Shown: positions 20,601 to 33,000 of the stretch, in pieces
How the letters are laid out: each line of letters begins with the position of its first letter
Numbering within the stretch: the first letter of the stretch is position 1
From: Meloidogyne chitwoodi
Lineage: Eukaryota > Nematoda > Chromadorea > Rhabditida > Meloidogynidae
Assembly: GCA_015183035.1 (NCBI GenBank)
Contig: JACZZP010000003.1
Span: 992,001 to 1,056,000, forward strand
Length of the DNA stretch: 64,000 bases
Reading direction: 5' to 3'
Translations under genes and position numbers: made by a program
Notes under the pieces: generated by a model
Database searches by the model: none
The model's input: the letters and a program-made list of their open reading frames with translations, nothing else
Told to the model about the DNA's origin: nothing

Positions 20601-22899
20601 AATATTTGTGTTGTCTTGACGAGGAACAGAATAATGCCAAACAATAAATGAATCTGTAGATGCAACAATAACCTTTTTTTAAATTATATTATATTTTCTA
20701 AATAGTAATTAAAAATAATTAATTATTACAGTATTAGAATTCATTGCAACAAGACTACACTGAACATTTGTTGTGTGACTATCTACTGGAGTGCCAATAC
20801 TGTCACAAAGTTGCATTGTATACTTAAAATTAAATTAAAATAAAAAAATAAAAATAATTTTGAAATCAAACACCGCTCCTCGTAGTTCTTCTGTTCTAAA
20901 AATAGTTACACAATAATCTCCATAAGATTTTAGTGCACAGAGATTTTGAACAAAACGTTTAGTTTTTACTTCCATTTTTGTTTCATAAAAGATTAATACC
21001 TTTTTTTATAAAATAAATAAATAAATATTTAAAAATAACTTCTTGTAGTGAATCTAAGGTTTTATAAGCAAAAACAAGTGTTTGTCCACAATAAGTCCAA
21101 CGATAAGGGAATTTAATTACAACTAAATAAATATTTGTATCAATAAGAGCTCCAAGTCTATGGCCAGAACTTTCCCAAGCAATCCCAGCAAAATGACCAG
21201 GAGCTAAACGAATGCTTTGAAGACGCTTAAAATATTTTTTTATAAAAAAATAATAATTTTTAACCTCTCCATATGCAGAAATAAAATGTAAAACATTTCT
21301 TTCAGTTTCAGGTAAATCTAACTGTAAACCAGCAACAGCAAACATTGAACCATCTGGTGACCATTGTGCCATAATTATTAATGTTGAAGGTAAACGAACA
21401 ATACTAACACCTTCTTAAAAATTAAATAAATAAATTTAAATAAAATAAAAATATTTATTTACTTGAAATATTTTCAGTACACATTAATTGAATATTTCCA
21501 TTTTGATAGGCAACAAGAAAAAGAGGTCTTCCTTCAGGAACTTTAATACGAGAAGTAATATTATTAAAAGAAGATTCATCACCAGTAGTATTATAGGCAT
21601 CTTTTAATATTTAAAAATAAAATATTTATTTTAATAAAAAGACATTATCCTTTTTATTTTTAGAGTTTATGTATTTATATTTCAACTAATTCCACACAAA
21701 TATGTATATTAAATTAGAAATTATTTATTTATAAAATATTTAATACTTTTATTTTGCAAAAATGATTGTTGTTGTTGAGTAGAAATATTAATTGTTATTT
21801 TACATGAATGAGGGGGCACATACCATTCCATTGAAACAATAACATCTTTTTTAAGATCTTCTAAGTGAAATTAAAATTAATTAATTTTTAATAAAAATAT
21901 TTTTAAAGATTAATTTTTCACTTGAAAGTGCAGTTTCAATTTCCATATTTTCAACACAAAGCATTTTAACTTTACTAACAAAATCACCAGATTGACTATA
22001 TGCATGAACTTCTCCATCAGAGAAACCTTTAAAAAGAGATATATAATTTAATAATTTAATAATTACAGAAATATATTAAAAATAATCAAATAATCAAAAT
22101 ACCAAGTAGTAAAAGTGTGTCATCTGTATTCCACTAAAAATAATTATAATAAATTTCTATAATAAAGTTACAGCAATTTTAGTAAGAGATCCCCCAATAT
22201 CTTTATTCCAAAGACGATTTCCATCAACAGAACCAACAATAACTTGTCCTTAAAAATTAATTTAAAAAATTAATTTTTAAATTCATTTTTAACCATCTTC
22301 ATAGGCAATTGCAATTTTCATTCCATCATTTGACCATTTTAATGAAGATACTGTTGATTTTTGTCTATTATTTACCATTTCCTCAAACCAAGACTCATCG
22401 GGTCTAAAATAATATTTTTTTATTATTTTTTAAAATATTTAATTTAATTTACCCATGTGTCATCCAAACAATAATAACTCCAGAATCATCCGTAGAAGCT
22501 AATTTTTGATAAACTTCATTCCAACTAAGAACTCTAACTATTTTTTTAATTAAAATAATATTTATTTAAAATAATATTACCACTAGATGAGTGACCTTCA
22601 AGTTGTTGACTAGATAGCCAAGGATTAAGAGAAGAAGGTGGATTAGATTTATCTTAATTATATTTAAATAAAATAATATTTAAATAAAATAACCTTGATC
22701 AAGATTTAATAGCATAACACGTAAAGCCCCATCACTTCCCCCAACAGCTACATAACCTTTATTTAACATCCAAGAAATACATGTAAAAGTTGTAGAACCA
22801 GGTGTTTGAATTTGGAACTATTTTTAAAAATAATTAATATTTATTTAAGAGAAAAAGAAAAACTTTTCTAGCTGGAAATACATACATATGATTTTGCAT
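17699..22899 (-). CDS. ifta-1: IFT121/WDR35 homologue, intraflagellar transport complex A
   Basis: IFT121 is a core IFT-A subunit for retrograde transport in cilia. The minus-strand start at 22899 gives [27 protein letters not shown]40-type exons follow (for example [50 protein letters not shown]). A TPR-like solenoid follows with the diagnostic [21 protein letters not shown], the [14 protein letters not shown] region, and [19 protein letters not shown]. The C-terminus carries the zinc ribbon CPNCDAKI...[26 protein letters not shown] and [11 protein letters not shown], closely paralleling WDR35 rather than IFT122 or IFT144. About 20 short introns interrupt it. In nematodes it should act in ciliated sensory neurons. 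I am confident of the family; individual exon ends were not all checked. Confidence 0.88.
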
Positions 22900-23274
22900 T
22901 TTATTATAATTAAATAAATTGAAATATTTTTATTCAAATATTTATTTTAATTATTTTATTTTATTTTAATTATTATTTATTAATTAAAAAATAAAAACTT
23001 TTAAAATATAAAAATAAAAATTTAAATAATTTTTGTTACCATAGTTACAAAAAAACATTTTTAAATTTATTTTTCATAAAATATTGCAATAATTTATTAA
23101 AAATATGTAAATAAAAAATAATAATTTTTCCGAACAAAATTTTGGATTCCTTTATTTTTATTAATTTTAATATAATTATTTTTATTAAAATATATAAAAT
23201 TATTTTTTATAATAATAAAAAAACTAATTTAATTTTTAAAATTATTTAATTATTATATAAATAATATTTATTTT
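22900..23274. other. Intergenic, AT-rich
   Basis: This lies between the start of the IFT121 gene and the 3' end of the pepsin-like gene, both on the minus strand. It is almost pure A/T with nothing recognisable. It must contain the IFT121 promoter; no X-box motif could be picked out by eye. Confidence 0.4.
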
Positions 23275-25796
23275 TTATTTTCCTTCAGAAAAACCCATTC
23301 TTCCATTTATCCAATTAACTGCTACACAACGATTACGTAAAAATATTTCCCCCATATTTATATAATTATTATCATAAGACATTTCTTCATTTGTAACAAA
23401 AAGTAATTGACATTCATTTCCACTCTTTTTTTATTTAAAAATTAAAATAAAAAATAAAAAAATACTTTATAAATATATTGATAAGGTTCAATTTTAATTA
23501 TTGTTGTAATAATTTCAGTTGGATTTAATGGAGGATTTTTACCAATTTTAGGACCTCCTATAATAATATTAATTGTTGGCTTTGGTTTTTTACATTCTGT
23601 CATGTTTAATTTATAAAAACCTCCAATCTTTTTTTAAATAAATAAAAAAATAATTAATTTATTTATTTTTTAAATTTATACTTCATTTGGTATTTGAGCA
23701 TTTAATATTTTAGCTAAATTATTTAAATCATCTTTAGCCATATACATATAAATTCCATCTTCTACAATTTTAAGCATTTTACTTTTTATATTTTTCTAAA
23801 ATATAAATAAATATTTTATATTTTAAATTTAAAATAAAATAACCAATTGTTGATTTTCATTTAATTTAAATTTATTAATAGCAACAGACCATTGATTATA
23901 TTCTGCTAATTCTACATATTTATATGGTAAAACACAATCTAAATTATTTTCTGAACCAATTGTGATTGTTCCAATATTTTGAATATTTATATCTTTTCCT
24001 CTTTTAAATAATAAATAATTTATTTTATAAAAATATTATAATTATATATTTCCCAAAAATTGTTAAAAAATATTTTTAAAAAATATTCTAATTTTAATTA
24101 ATTTTATTTTTGACTTTTCACTTTTTTTTTTATTTTTTAGTTTTTTTAAATAATAAATTAACTCTTTTAATTATATATACAGGGTGACCAGAAAGTTCGG
24201 AGTCACTTATTTTTTATCATAACTTAAGTCAAAATTTTGCTATCGAGATAAAACAAAGATGAAAAGATAGAGAACTAAATAGGGATTAAGAAATATCAAG
24301 AGTTTAAGAGATTTCTACTACCTGCTTCGATACAGTGACGAACGCACGGATGAAAATTTTTGACCAAAACTCGCACCTCTTTTTGTGTTTAAAAAATTAT
24401 AAAATGAGAAAGGATTGAGGGATTGACTTAAAATTTTTTTAGAATCTAGAGGGATCTCTGGATTCACAAATAATAGAATAAAAAATTTTTTAGTTTAGTA
24501 TTTGGAGAGATATAAATTTTCGCGCAACACTCACAAAATAAAAAATATCATTTCCTCCCAAAATCGAATTACATCTACTCACAGCCTTCCATGCCAGAGG
24601 TACAGTTTTCATATTAAAAATTAGTCTGGGTCGCAGGTATGCTCTATTGATTTCTTTTGAGATCTCACAAATCTGACTTCTCAGTATTGAGATACAGCAA
24701 GTGAATTTTTGGGAGGAAAATTTTGTATACCTTACGGAAAAGGCTATAACTTTTGTGATAACCGTCCAAATAATCACAAATTTTGTATTATAATAGAGAA
24801 TTGAATAGGCTATAAAATCAGCTTAAAATTATTTAAAAATAAAAAATATAAAAAAAGTTATGGTGAATTAAAACGTGACTCCGAACTTTCTGGTCACCCT
24901 GTATATATTTTATTTGAAATCCCTCTTTTAAAAATAAAATAAATATTTACATATTATTTTTTGTAAATATTGTAATAATTGGTTTATTTAAATATTTTGT
25001 TAAAGAATTTAATCCTAAAGGTATTTTTTCTTTTTTATTATTTTCTTCATTTAATAAAGGTGCTAATCCAAATTCTCCATCAATTGGACAATTAATATCA
25101 CTTTCAGTTGTTGAAATATATTCAATTGGAATACCTTTAAATGCTGAAGCTATTGTTATATTTTTTATTTTAATTCCACCAATCTTTTTAAAATAATTTA
25201 AATTAATTAATTAATTAATTAAATAAATTAAAATAACATTAATTGTATCCATATAAAGAATACTTTCAATAGCTCCAATTGAATTAACAGAAAATGTAAA
25301 TTTTGAATTTAATGGATATGATGAAGATGATAATCTTTTTTTAAATTAATTAATTATTTAAATTATAAATAAATAAATTAATTTATTACTTGCTATTATA
25401 TCTAACTTTTTTTCGATTAAGATGACTTTCATCAATTTTTGCCGTTGAATCAATAACCCAAAAATATGGTGAATTTAAATTAAAACCTAATTGAAAATTC
25501 TTTTCTTAAATAAAAATAAATAATTTAAATAATTTAAAAAAAACCTTTTGTTCCAATTAAAATATTTCCCCAACGACGAGAATTGTGTAAATTTAATTGT
25601 ATATTATTTTGATAATTTATAGCTATAATTTTAAATATTTTTAATTATTTATTTATTTATTTATTTAACCTTTATTAAAATAATTATCTTTATTTTTCAT
25701 AATTGGAAAAACTAAAAATTGTTTATTTTTTTGACAATTTAATATTTTAATTAAATTTAAATAAATAAAAATTATTAATAAAAATAATATTTTCAT
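23275..25796 (-). CDS. Secreted pepsin-like aspartic protease homologue lacking both catalytic Asp (pseudoenzyme)
   Basis: The signal peptide is MKILFLLIIFIYLNLIKILN followed by C. The N-lobe follows the A1 fold: WGNILIGTKGKNFQLGF, then NLNSPYFWVID where pepsins have DTGSSNLWVP. It continues with KFTFSVNSIGAIESILYMDTINV (no YGTGS flap tyrosine) and PIDGEFGLAPL matching DGILGLA. The C-lobe has MLKIVEDGIYMYMAKDDLNNL in place of the VDTGTS block, and ends RCVAVNWINGRMGFSEGK. Both DTG triads are therefore replaced (NLN and EDG), so proteolysis is not expected. A role in binding, inhibition or as a decoy is speculation. The gene has about ten exons. The intron at about 24006-24950 carries a MITE. 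Confidence 0.75.
24180..24901. mobile_element. Tc1/mariner-type MITE, 722 bp, TA target duplication
   Basis: 27-bp terminal inverted repeats, CAGGGTGACCAGAAAGTTCG... at 24180-24206 and the exact complement at 24875-24901, are flanked by TA on both sides (24178-24179 and 24902-24903). The CAGGGTG ends and TA duplication are typical of Tc1/mariner. No transposase frame with DDE/D motifs is visible; the 95-residue minus-strand frame inside resembles nothing known. It sits wholly in an intron of the pepsin-like gene. Confidence 0.88.
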
Positions 25797-26251
25797 TTTT
25801 ATTAAAATATTTAAATAAAAATGATATTTATTTTTAAAAAATAATTATTTTGTGTTTATTCACCTATTTCTGTTGTATTATGATTTTATTTAAAAATATT
25901 AACAAAAAGTCTGATATTCAATTTATAAAAAATAATTATGTAAAGAAGAGAGACAAATAAATGCAAAAAGAGCAAAAACCAAAATTTAAAAATAAATAAA
26001 TTAATTTTTAATTTAATTAATTTTATTATTAAAATAATTATAATATTTAAAAACATTTATTTTTTGAATATAAATTTTTTCCTTTTTTTGAAAAATCTAA
26101 AAAAAAATTTTTAAAAGAATTAAACCTAAATAGAATGCATAATAAAAATTAATAAATAAAATTATTTAAAAGAGGAAAAATAAAAGAAAAAAATATTTTT
26201 TTAATATTTTTATTTTTTAAACAATTTATTTAAATTATTAAAAATTAATAA
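25797..26251. other. Divergent intergenic region
   Basis: AT-rich sequence between two divergently transcribed genes (pepsin-like protein on minus, multi-TM protein on plus). No specific promoter element was recognised. Confidence 0.4.
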
Positions 26252-27398
26252 ATGAAAAAATTAAATAAAATGATTAAACCATTTAATTCAAAATTATCTA
26301 AAAATTTAAATGAAGATAATAATAATAATGAAAGAAAATGGAAAAAATATTTAACAATTTATAAGGTTATTATTTATTAAAATAAATTAATTTAAATAAT
26401 TTAAAAAATATTAAAAATCTTTTTTATTTATAAAACCATTTTGTTAAAAATTAATAAGAATTTATTATTTAAAAATTTATTAAAATATTTAATTTAATTA
26501 TTTTAAAAATTCTTTTCTAATATTTTTCTTTCTTTTTTTAAAGTATTTAGGTATTATTTTACTACTTTTTAATTTAATAAATACAATTATATTTTGTATT
26601 TATTTTCCAAATTATTTAAATATTTTATTAAATTTATGGCCATTTGCTTTATCTTATTGTTTTGGAATTATTTTAACTTTAATTGGAATTATTTGGAATT
26701 TTCCTCTTTTATTTTGGCCAACAATTATTTTAAAAGTTTTTTTTAAATAAAATATAAAATAATAATATTATTTAAAGATTCCTCTTTTATTTATTCCATT
26801 AATTATTTTTATATTTTATTTAACACAATTATTATGTTTAAATTTAATTTTATTAAAAAATAATAATAATAATAATACAAATTTTAAATTAACAAAAATT
26901 TTAAATAATTTAGGTAAAATAAAATATTTAAATTATTTAAATTAAAATATATATTTTAATAGAATGTCATAATTATTTAATATTTAATTTACAAAAAGAA
27001 TGTCAAATATCAAAAAATGAATATTCTTCATTTTTTAATTTATTAATTTTTTTGGAAAAATTGACAGAATTAATTTTTATATTTTATTTAAAAAGAAAAA
27101 TTAAACAAAATTTATTATTAAAAAAAGAATTAAAATTAAATGGTTAGTTAATTTATTATTTAAATATAATAAATTAATATTTTCATGTTCTGGACAAATT
27201 ATTACAAAAAAAATTCCAAAAAGAAAAATTTATTGTTGTGGTCCTTCTAAAATAAATGAAGAAAAAGAAGAAGAAGAAGATTATATTACAATTTATGATA
27301 AATGTGAACATTTAAGTGGTTGGAAGCCTAGAAGTTCAAATTTAACACCACCACCTCCTTTGCCAATTAATAATAAAAATGGACGTCAAATTATTTAA
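26252..27398 (+). CDS. Small four-TM protein with probable frameshift before the C-terminal tail
   Basis: ATG at 26252 gives MKKLNKMIKPFNSKLSKNLN. The exons splice to [65 protein letters not shown] and LLIFLEKLTELIFIFYLKRK, which are four hydrophobic helices. The frame then meets TAG at 27145-27147. One base over, the frame is open from there into a convincing tail (CSGQIITKKIPKRKIYCCGPS...NLTPPPPLPINNKNGRQII, stop 27396-27398). There is no AG acceptor that restores phase. This is either a real short protein plus an unrelated frame, a sequencing indel in the preceding poly-A tract, or a true frameshift. Family not recognised. Confidence 0.5.
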
Positions 27399-27417
27399 AT
27401 AAAATAAAATAATTATT

Positions 27418-29853
27418 TTAACAAAGATTGCAAGATTTTAAACAATTTTGTTGCATCCAACCATATTGAGGATAAATAGAACAAAAACCACGTAAAGACC
27501 AAATACCACAATAAACAGATGAATCAAAACAATCTTTTTTTATTAAAAATTAAAAAAATTAAAAGAAAACAAACTTGTTTGTTTACAATACATTTTATTT
27601 AATAATTCAATATCCTGAACACTAAGTCTTTGTCTTTGACCCATTTTTGGAGTATTTTGTTGAGGATTAATTTTAGGTACCATTGTTGGTTTTTGATTAT
27701 TTAAAGAAGCAGTGAATGCCCCATAATGCATAATAGAATCAAAAGAATATATTATACCATAACTTTTAAATTTAAATTATTTAAATTAATTAATTAATTT
27801 ACGGTGTAAATTTGCTTGGATCTGAAATTGCAAAAAAATCATAAAATTGTGGATTTATATTTTCCCATTGAATATTAATATATTCATCACGATCACTTAA
27901 AAATTAAAAATAAATATATTTACCTATTTATTTTAATAAAGTAAAACCTTCGTAAATGTTCATGATTAGCACCTAATGAATGCATTGTTTCATGAGCAGC
28001 TACACCAATTGACTAAAATAATTAAATAAATATTATTAAGAAGAACAAACATCTTGACATTGAAAAGATAAATATATTGGATTTGCAGGTGTTATACGAC
28101 CAATATATGAAAGACCACAACTTTTAATTAATTATTTAAAAATAAATAAATAAATATATTTACAATGTAGGTGTTGAAACTTTAACATAATACAAATAAT
28201 CTTTTTGAGGTTTTTCATTAACTTGTTCAAAACGAATACAAGTTGAAGTCTGAAAATCTATTTTTAAATGTTTTGTAAATATTATTTTTTCGAATAATTT
28301 AATAGTAAATTAAATTAATTTTATTTAAAACAACCTCAATAAGTTGATGGGCTTGATGTACTTTTTAAAATTAAAATATTAATAAAATAAATAAATTAAA
28401 AATAAATTAAAACATACAAATATCTCTTTCACTCTGAACTATAATTAATAAATTTAATAATTAAATTAAAATTAATTAATTAAACCAATATTTTCATCAA
28501 TAAAATATTTAATAGATTCTCCAATTGGCCATTTTTGTGCTTGTAATTGATCAACAAATAAAGAGGAACGTTGACTCCTTCCATGTCCATAACCTAATTT
28601 TTTATTATTATTTGAAGGAAATAATGGAGTTTGATCCAAAGAATTTATTAAATTAATTGCTTGATTTTCTGTTAATAAAATATCATGTTCAAATGTACCA
28701 TCATTTACTGGATTTACCTTAAAATAATTAAAATATAATATTAAATTACATATAAAATTATTTGTGTAGATTTATTATATTTAATAAAATAAAATAATTA
28801 ATTAATTTTAAATATTATTTATTTATTTACATATTCTCCAAGTCCAGCAACTTTAATCATTTTTTGTTTTAATTGAAGAATTAAATCAACTCTTTTTGAA
28901 ATTAATTCAGGAGATAAATATGAAGAAGAAGAAGAATATTGTTTTCTTGCAAAATCCATTTCATGTTGAATAACTTTATTTCGTTTTTGTTCCATTCCAA
29001 ATGGTTGAGATTTACAGTCAATTATTCCACTTTGACAATTTTTCTTTAAAATATTTTTTAATTATTTTTATAAAAATAAAAAATACAATAATTGTATTTC
29101 TAGCTTCTATATCTAAATAACCAAAAGGCATTGGTTTTGTTTTTGGCTCTTCAATTGAAATTTGATTTTGAGGTGATGATTGAGATATTAAGTGTTCTGT
29201 TGGTTGTTTTTGTTGCTTAAAATAAATATTTAAAAAATAAATAAATTAATTTATTAATTTACTAATATTTGACATTTAGGATTATTTGGATGACGAGCAC
29301 AAAATATTTCTTTAATTTTTTCTAAATTTTAAAATAAAATAATATTTTTTAAAATAATTTATTTATTTTTACCAATATTTGGTCTTTTACTTTCTTGGTT
29401 TTCTTCTTCTGAATTAATTATTGTAGGTATTGTTGAAGTAAAAGATGATGAAGTTATCTTTTTATTTTTAATAATTATTTTTTAATTTTAAAATTAAAAT
29501 TAACTTCAGGTCCAATACTCCAACTCCATGGCTGTATTGTTGTCCATTTAGCAGTACTCCAATTATTTTTATTCATTTTCATTCCCATATTTCTTTCTCT
29601 TCTATTTATATCTTCTTTTGTTGTTCCAATTATCCCTTCACTACGTGATCTTCCTTCTAATGGAGGAGACCAATCAAAAGGACAAGTAGAACATGAAAAT
29701 ATTTGAATAGGAAAGAATGAAGAAAACTTAATTAAATTTATTTAAAATTAATTTAAATATAAATAAATATTTTTAACTTACAATTATTAATTCCAAAATA
29801 ATTATTAATAAATTCTTAGAAGGGAAAATAAATTTAAATAAATAAAAAAACAT
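27418..29853 (-). CDS. Secreted astacin zinc metalloprotease (NAS family) with C-terminal ShK domain
   Basis: The N-terminus MFFYLFKFIFPSKNLLIIIL is a likely signal peptide. A propeptide region follows (RNMGMKMNKNNWSTAKWTT...). The astacin zinc site is AAHETMHSLGANHEHLR (HExxHxxGxxHE). The Met-turn SIMHYGAFTAS is split by a short intron. LNKMYCK closes the catalytic domain. The tail CFDSSVYCGIWSLRGFC...YGWMQQNCLKSCNLC fits a six-Cys ShK module, a common arrangement in nematode NAS proteins. All catalytic ligands appear present, so it should be active after propeptide removal. Roles in such nematodes include hatching, moulting or digestion; which applies here cannot be told. The stop at 27418-27420 is 20 bp from the convergent gene. 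Confidence 0.88.
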
Positions 29854-30902
29854 ATTTTTAATTATTAAAATATAATTTAATTTTAATTTTTAAATTAAAT
29901 ATTATTTTAATAAAAATATTTAAAAGAATTGATTGGATAATTTTTATTTATTTATTTATCAACAAAAATACTCTTTTGTTGATTCGCCAAATTAATTAGT
30001 TTTCTCAATTATTATAAAAAGATAAAAATTTTATTTTTTTAATTTAACCTTAAATTTAATATTTTTTTAATTAAAAAAGACAACACACTAAATTCTTAAA
30101 ATTTTATTTAAAATACGTAATTGTTATTGAGTCATCTTTTTTTAATTAAATTATTTTTTAAAAATTAAAAAAAAATAATTTAGAAAATATATTTATTTAT
30201 TTTAGGTTATTAAGCGATTATTTAATATTAAATATAATATTTAATTATCGACCATTAATAAATAAATATTATATAACATTTGCGAGATGATGATACAATT
30301 AATGCGCAAGAAAATTAAAAATGGATTTTAAATATAATTTTTAAAAGAAATGATCGGAAATAAATAAAAAGAAGAGTAAAAGAAGAGAACAAAAATTAAA
30401 AATTATAAATCTGAACACCAATTTAAAAGAAATATTTTTTTAAATTAATTTCTTAAAATGAAAACAATAATTAATCAAAAATAAATTTTAAAATATAATG
30501 AAATATCTTTTGTTTTTTTTGATTTGGTAACAAAATTTTAAATTTTTAGTTAAAATTTTTAAAGTTTTAAAAATATTAATAAGTAATTTAATAATATTTA
30601 TTTTTTAATTTTTTTAATTTTAACATTTTTTAAAAATTATTTGTTTACTTTTTATTAAATTAAAAAAAAAATAATTTTTTAAATATGACAATTATGATGT
30701 AATTATTTATGACTAAATTTTAAAGGTTATAATAGTTAAATAATAAATTTAAAATTATATATAATTAAATTTAAAAAATTAAACAAAATATTTTCTTTTA
30801 TTCTTTTAATAATTAAATATTAAGAATTGTCAAAAAGTACATTAATAATTTTTTAAATAATATAAATTATTTTCTAAAAAATATATTTTTTATTTATTAA
30901 AA
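29854..30902. other. Divergent intergenic region, about 1 kb
   Basis: AT-rich, with many stops in all frames. It lies between the astacin gene (minus) and the receptor gene (plus) and should hold both promoters. No repeat family was recognised. Confidence 0.4.
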
Positions 30903-32716
30903 ATGAATTTAACAAATAATAATAATTCATTATATTTACAAAATGTTGATATTTGTGAATATTTAAATATAACAACCACTACAAAAACAGATACAAATAA
31001 TTTAACAAATAAATTTATAATATTAGATTCTTTAATAATTAATAAAACAATTTTTGATTCAATTTTTTTAAATTTTATTCATCAACAAATTGTTTCTGAA
31101 TGTTCTTATAAATGGCTAATTAATTTAATTCCTGTAATATTATTTATTTATATAAATTATTTTTATCTGAGGAAATATTTTTCTAAATTAATCTGTTGAA
31201 AATATTATTAGGAGATTATATATTATTAATTTTAGTAAAGTCCGAGTAGAATAAAAATTAAAAAAATTAAAATACAAAAACTCAAAATTCTTCTTTAAAT
31301 TATATTTGGTTTTTAAATTCTTAAGTGTTTATATATATTTTATATTGTAAATATAGTCCATATTATTTATTTATTTAAATTTTAGTCTCAATTATATTAC
31401 AATAATACTCTCATTTGGTATGAAAAAGGTTTGTGGACTCCACAAATTCCTTATATTGTTGTACCAGCTTTATTTTCAATTATTTCAATTTTATTAAATA
31501 TTAGTTTAATAATTGTTTCTTTTAATAAATTACAGGTAAAATAATTAATTTATTTATTTTTTTAAATTAATTTTAGGCAAATCTTCTTCTTCCATTTGAT
31601 TCTTTTTGTCAAATATTTGCCCTAATTCCTTTTATTATTAATTTTATTTATTTTTTATTTGGAATTAAAATAATTAATTTTAAAATTTGTTTTTGGATTT
31701 CTTTATTATCAACTTTTGGGTCTTATTCTTCTTTTATAGCTATTTTCTTTATTTCTTTAGAAAGAATGTTAATTGTTTATTTTCCTTTAAGGTAAAAATA
31801 ATATTTTTTTAATTAATTTTAAATTTTAAGAAATAAAAGAGAGAAAAATAAAATTAATTATTTTTATTTTATTTTTAATTTAAGAATGCATGTTATTTCT
31901 GATTTTACAATTTTTCGTATATATTTATTAATTTTTTCAATTTGTTTATTTTTTGGAGGAATAATTACTTTAATTCAAATTAATGTTTGGACTATTTTAA
32001 ATATTCCTTATGAAAAGTTTTATTTATTTAAATTTATTTTCTCTTCTTTTTTTAAGATTACTTTTATGTAATTCTGGTTTATATTCTGATTTATTAAATT
32101 CAATATATACTTTAATAATTATTTCTTTTTCTTTATTTAATTATTTTTTAATATTTTGTTTAATTATTTGGCGCCATTTTGACAAAAATTATTTTTTAAA
32201 ATTAAAAAATAAAGTTTCTACCTCACAAGAAAGGCCAGAGAAAGGTATTATTTTTTAATAAATTAAAATTTTTATTTAATTTTTTTAGATATAAAATTAA
32301 TTATAAAAAATGATTTAAATATTTTTCGATCTGTTTTAATTATTTCCTTAGTTTTAACGATTGGCTGGATAATTGCTTCAGCAAAAAGAAATAATTTAAC
32401 AAATTTCTGCAAAGATTATCTTTCTAAATTTTTAACAAATTTATTTATTTCAAATTCTGATCAACAATTTTATATAATTTCTGGCAATATTTCAACTATT
32501 TTTATTAGTATTATAACTTGTATTTATATAATATCTGCAGGAATTGGAACTCCTATTTTAATTATTTGCAGGTAAAATATTTTAAAATTACTTTAAAAAA
32601 AATATATTTTTAGTTCTGAATATAGAAATGCTTATAAAGTTGTTTTCGGTAAATTTATTCAAAAGAAGAAAAATACAAATAATAATCAACCTTTTATAAA
32701 AAGTGAGAATAAATAA
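30903..32716 (+). CDS. Seven-TM serpentine (chemo)receptor-like GPCR, 5' structure uncertain
   Basis: From about 31385, exons encode SQLYYNNTLIWYEKGLWTPQ, then TM1 IPYIVVPALFSIISILLNISLIIV and further TMs (FALIPFIINFIYFLFGIKI, STFGSYSSFIAIFFISLERMLIVYFPLR with an ER-type motif after TM3, IYLLIFSICLFFGGIITLI, LIIISFSLFNYFLIFCLIIW, VLIISLVLTIGWIIASAKR, FISIITCIYIISAGIGTPILIIC). The C-terminus SSEYRNAYKVVFGKF is like the EYRxAF tails of nematode srsx/srv-type receptors. An upstream frame (30903-31199, rich in NxT/S sites plus one hydrophobic segment) may supply the glycosylated N-terminus, but I could not fix the joining donor. It probably senses an external or peptide ligand; the subclass is unassigned. 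Confidence 0.6.
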
Positions 32717-33000
32717 ATAAACAACAACAAATTAATTAAATATAAGAAAATTAAAATTTTATGAATTTAAATACAAAAATTGAATTAAATATTTTTAAAG
32801 ATAAAACGGAATATTTAAACAATTTTATAATAATTAGTTAAAAATTATTAAAATTTAGATTTAATTTTCTTTTTTTGCTTAAGTAATGGTTATTATTTTT
32901 TAATATTTTATTTATTTCTTTAATTAAAAATTTCATATATAAAATAAATAGAAAAATAAAGCAAAAATTCATTTCTTTAAAAAATTAATTTACAAAATTT

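Noticed and set aside
24490..24777. 95-residue frame inside the Tc1/mariner MITE as a possible transposase
   Set aside because: Too short, no DDE/D or helix-turn-helix motif; the element is non-autonomous.
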